DNA of 64,000 nucleotides, taken from NCBI GenBank assembly GCA_031472005.1, contig PZJY01000006.1, positions 496,001-560,000 of the forward strand, read 5' to 3'. The notes under the pieces were generated by a model. The model was not told the origin of the DNA. It ran no database searches and was given only the letters and a program-made list of their open reading frames with translations. This stretch comes from Tetracladium setigerum. Taxonomy: Eukaryota; Ascomycota; Leotiomycetes; Helotiales. A program made the position numbers and the translations under genes. Shown here in pieces: positions 61,555-64,000 of the stretch (positions within the stretch are counted from its first letter, which is position 1; the number at the start of each line of letters is the position of its first letter).

Positions 61555-61661
61555 ACAACTGCCATAAATCGGGAAGGAACCTGCTACATCTTGTTACCCG
61601 ACTAGACATTTTCTGAAGAAGATGGAAGAGTGGAAAACCTAGGTTGTTGGACCATAGAAGC
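61555..61661 (-). pseudogene. decayed copy of the tRNA-Gly gene
   Basis: The reverse strand reads GCTTCTATGGTCC, then a CTTCCAT-like anticodon region, an insertion of about 25 bases, and GGTTCCTTCCCGATTTATGG with CAGTTGT. It is clearly related to the tRNA-Gly(UCC) gene 100 bases away, but box A is damaged, the T arm cannot form properly and the anticodon arm is interrupted. It is a tRNA pseudogene. Confidence 0.7.
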
Positions 61662-61747
61662 CTCGCGAACCAAAAAATAGGGTCTAATGGAAAGGAATAG
61701 CACAATAAAAATACTAAAATTAGGAAACAGCTATATAAAAATTGGTG

Positions 61748-61760
61748 AAAAAAGGAAAAA
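61748..61760 (-). terminator. Pol III T-run terminator of tRNA-Gly
   Basis: Two runs of five and six T on the minus strand follow the tRNA 3' end within about 20 bases, as expected for RNA polymerase III termination. Confidence 0.6.
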
Positions 61761-61767
61761 TTTGAAT

Positions 61768-61849
61768 TGCAACTGCCGTGAATCGAACACGAACCTCCAC
61801 CTTGCGACAACATGGAAGGGTGGAATCCTAACCATTGGACCACAGAAGC
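61768..61849 (-). tRNA. tRNA-Gly(UCC) with a 10-base intron
   Basis: Folding by eye gives a D stem GTCC/GGAT, an anticodon stem CCACC/GGTGG with loop CTTCCA-A interrupted after position 37 by a 10-base intron (61803-61812), and a T arm TCGTG-TTCGATT-CACGG. The anticodon UCC is at 61814-61816. The spliced length of 72 fits. Boxes A (TGGTCCAATGG) and B (GTTCGATTC) are intact. The acceptor stem GCTTCTG/CAGTTGC has two T-T mismatches in its middle, so the gene may be weakened or damaged. No CCA is encoded, as usual for nuclear genes. Confidence 0.78.
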
Positions 61850-62800
61850 CATGACTAAGCAATCCATGTGATGAATTGAGTGCTTGAATACCATAGTTGC
61901 GTATTTTGTAATATGATTGAGGGATTTGAAGCTTATGTTGTTGAGCAATTTGCGATGTGGGGTGGAGATAAGTGGGATGCGAGGGTAAGCGAAGTGAGGG
62001 TTCGTGAGATGCGACTTGGCGCGACGGTTCTCGGATATTTGTGTGCGTGTGTACCTACCTACCTATCTACCTACCTATCTAGATCTTTCATCTAAGGCGT
62101 GCGCCATGCAGTAAAGAAAAAGAGTTGAGTATGCATCTTTCGGATGGGATATTTTGAGTTGGGTTTTGAACTCCACTCCGATGTGCTACATACAGGACGA
62201 AAGGTTTGGTTCAATAAATAACCTTCCAGCCGTCTGGCACTTTCCTGACTTCTAGAACAACGCGACATGCAACACAAAGGAACGATTCATTCAACCGAAC
62301 CAAACCCTCGGGATGATCGATCGGCTTTTAGAATGAATGTAAACGTCGTGCAACGAAAGAGTATCACCACTAATAAAGAAATTTTTGAGGAAACGAGAGT
62401 TTGGGAGAAGCTCGAAATAGTTTGAAATGAATAGTTTTTATTTTCTTTGAAATTGTTCTCGACAATTTCAATTTCGATCTTTTTGGATTACATTATGACT
62501 TCTCGCAAGTCTCTACTAACAAATAATTTATCTAATTCCCCCCAAAGTAAAAGAGAGCGTGTGATCGCATTTGTACGTGCGTTCAAGTCGTAAGGGTATA
62601 TATATATCATGCATCATCCATCCGTCCAAACGCCTGTAAAGTTTTCAAAACTCCCCAAACCCAAAATCCGAGAAGTTAACGCCATATTTGATCCTATCCT
62701 CTATCATGATAGGAAGGAGCGTTCCGCTCTTAATTAACCCAAATCAAAAGAGCCAAAAACCAAGATTCAAACGAGGTCATTAATCAGAGTTCTACGAAAC
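61850..62800. other. intergenic region
   Basis: About 950 bases between the tRNA and the 3' end of the wall protein gene. It has a TACC/TATC microsatellite at 62051-62084 and is otherwise AT-rich. No gene seen. Confidence 0.45.
62051..62084. repeat. TACC/TATC tetranucleotide microsatellite
   Basis: Eight units of TACC or TATC in a row, with interruptions. Confidence 0.85.
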
Positions 62801-63484
62801 TCAAACCAAAAACATGGCAGCGAATCCAACAGCAGCCACAAATCCAGCAGCTGAGTTCCTCATTGCTGCACCGGTGTATTGAGGAGGAGTGTTAGGCGAG
62901 GTGGTGGTTGGTCCGACGGGAGTGTGCGATGCGGCTCCATGCTCGGCGGTGGTGGTGAGGGTTTGGAATGTAGATGTGTATGTTGATGTGATGATGGAGC
63001 TGCCGGATGTAATTGTGGTTGTTCCGGTGGTGGTGGTATTTCCGTGCGGGGGGAGGTAAGTGGTGTTTGTGTGAGGTGGTGGGACGTAGGTTGTTGTGGT
63101 GTTGGGGAAGTAGGTTGTTGTGTGGGGTGGTGGGGGATGAGTGGTGGTCGTGGTGTTGGTGTGAGGTGGTGGGATGATAGTAGTTGTCGTTATCGTGCTG
63201 GAGTGAGAGGTTGTTGGGTGGATGATGGTGGTGGTGGTGTTGTGGGTTGGGAGAGCTGTGGTTGAAGTTGTCGTTGGGTTGGTTGGGTAGTAAGGTGGAG
63301 GAACGATACTGGTAGTTGGGTAGTATGGTGGAGGGACGATCTTGCTCGAAGACGTATCATCACTGAGAAGTGTTAGGTGTCTCATTCTCAATATCATTTT
63401 CTCGTTTAGTAGAACTTACGGAGTGTGGGCGTGAACACTTGCGATTGCCGCTGAGACAGCGATGAGGATTGCAGAGTACTTCAT
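62801..63484 (-). CDS. secreted Thr/Pro-rich GPI-anchored wall protein
   Basis: A protein of 208 residues in two exons, 63484-63420 and 63362-62801, in phase. The N terminus MKYSAILIAVSAAIASVHA is a clear signal peptide. The mature part starts HTPDDTSSSKI, followed by two copies of the IVPPPYYPT unit and a long stretch of Thr with Pro-Pro-Pro-His repeats (PPPHTNTT). It is expected to be heavily O-glycosylated. The C terminus ends with a small-residue site (TGAAMRNSAAG) and a hydrophobic tail (FVAAVGFAAMFLV), the pattern of a GPI-anchor signal. It should be attached to the cell wall or plasma membrane. No enzymatic domain is seen. Similar proteins evolve fast and are difficult to assign to a family. 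Confidence 0.85.
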
Positions 63485-64000
63485 TTTGGAATGAGATTTA
63501 AGATGATGTTTCTTGAGAGTTGATAGTTGATAGTTAAGGCGATATAGTCAGATATCTCCAAACTTATGATTGATGTGAGGCGATAAGGTTGTTGGAGGAC
63601 GAGCAAACGAGGGTCTGATTCGAGCTTTGATTTAACGAAAGACTTAAGATATGTAACTGAACTGTTGGCTTGATCTCTTTGATGGCAAGAACGGAATTTG
63701 GGAACGGGGTAAGCATATAAATATTCGTCGCCTCAAAGGCGAATAATCCGCACACGGCTCGCTTGACCGCAAGTGACAAGGGGATTGGAATGCGAGAAAA
63801 AGGTGTGGCGCAGAAGTCTGCAGACGCAACCACCCAACACGAACGTCGACCAACGAGGGCAATGAAAGGGTGGAAAGCCCGAGAAAGAACGGTCAGATTG
63901 AACTTGCCTAACTCTTGATTCAACATGCTTATGATTAATCCGCGGATACGCCGATCGCTTGATTTTTGCGTAGGCGGCTGAGAAGACGAACAACGAAAAG
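63485..64000. other. upstream region of the wall protein, no gene seen
   Basis: About 515 bases at the right end of the window, holding the wall protein promoter. Overlapping minus-strand frames here have no motif and conflict with one another. Confidence 0.45.

Overview
The window is nuclear DNA of a filamentous ascomycete (Pezizomycotina). The evidence is short GT-AG introns of about 47-136 bp in most genes, Zn2Cys6 and C2H2 transcription factors with fungal-specific domains, a HET-domain gene, a Clr5-domain gene, a dysferlin-type peroxin, a Pom1-like DYRK kinase and a DUF7025 AAA ATPase. The gene set would fit a leotiomycete, but that is inference and no taxon can be fixed from the sequence. 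I reconstructed exon structures by hand. Splice sites were chosen so that reading phase and family motifs both continue across the junction.

Layout. 0-5 kb: the 3' part of a GH3/PA14 beta-glucosidase and a Zn2Cys6 regulator. 5-11 kb: an intronless HET-domain gene and a large C2H2/fungal_trans regulator. 11-33 kb: a run of metabolic genes: FAH-family hydrolase, mitochondrial glutaryl-CoA dehydrogenase, PRISE-like SDR reductase, MFS transporter, cytochrome P450, Frm2/Hbn1-type nitroreductase, NmrA-like protein, DUF3500 protein, phenol-hydroxylase-type FAD monooxygenase, mitochondrial class III CoA-transferase and an AhpD/CMD-like protein. The CoA-transferase is of the type that activates glutarate and the dehydrogenase consumes glutaryl-CoA, so the two may act in sequence. 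33-35 kb: a long gene-free stretch with an imperfect hairpin. 35-47 kb: a Clr5-domain protein, an agmatinase-like ureohydrolase, a calpain, two small unnamed genes and a peroxisomal peroxin. 48-52.6 kb: a Pom1-like kinase. 53.8-60.7 kb: a head-to-head pair, an NTPase-like protein without a P-loop and a DUF7025 AAA ATPase. 61-64 kb: an intron-containing tRNA-Gly(UCC), a decayed copy of it, degenerate repeats and a Thr/Pro-rich GPI-anchored wall protein.

A feature that cuts across the window: six protein genes cannot be read in one frame without correcting single bases. There are nine candidate breaks. Eight behave as one missing base and one as one extra base; most lie in or beside G or C runs, and four lie in the calpain alone. 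In every affected gene the exon lengths come out right once these single bases are counted, so under-called homopolymers in the assembly are the simplest explanation. Real decay of a few genes is not excluded.
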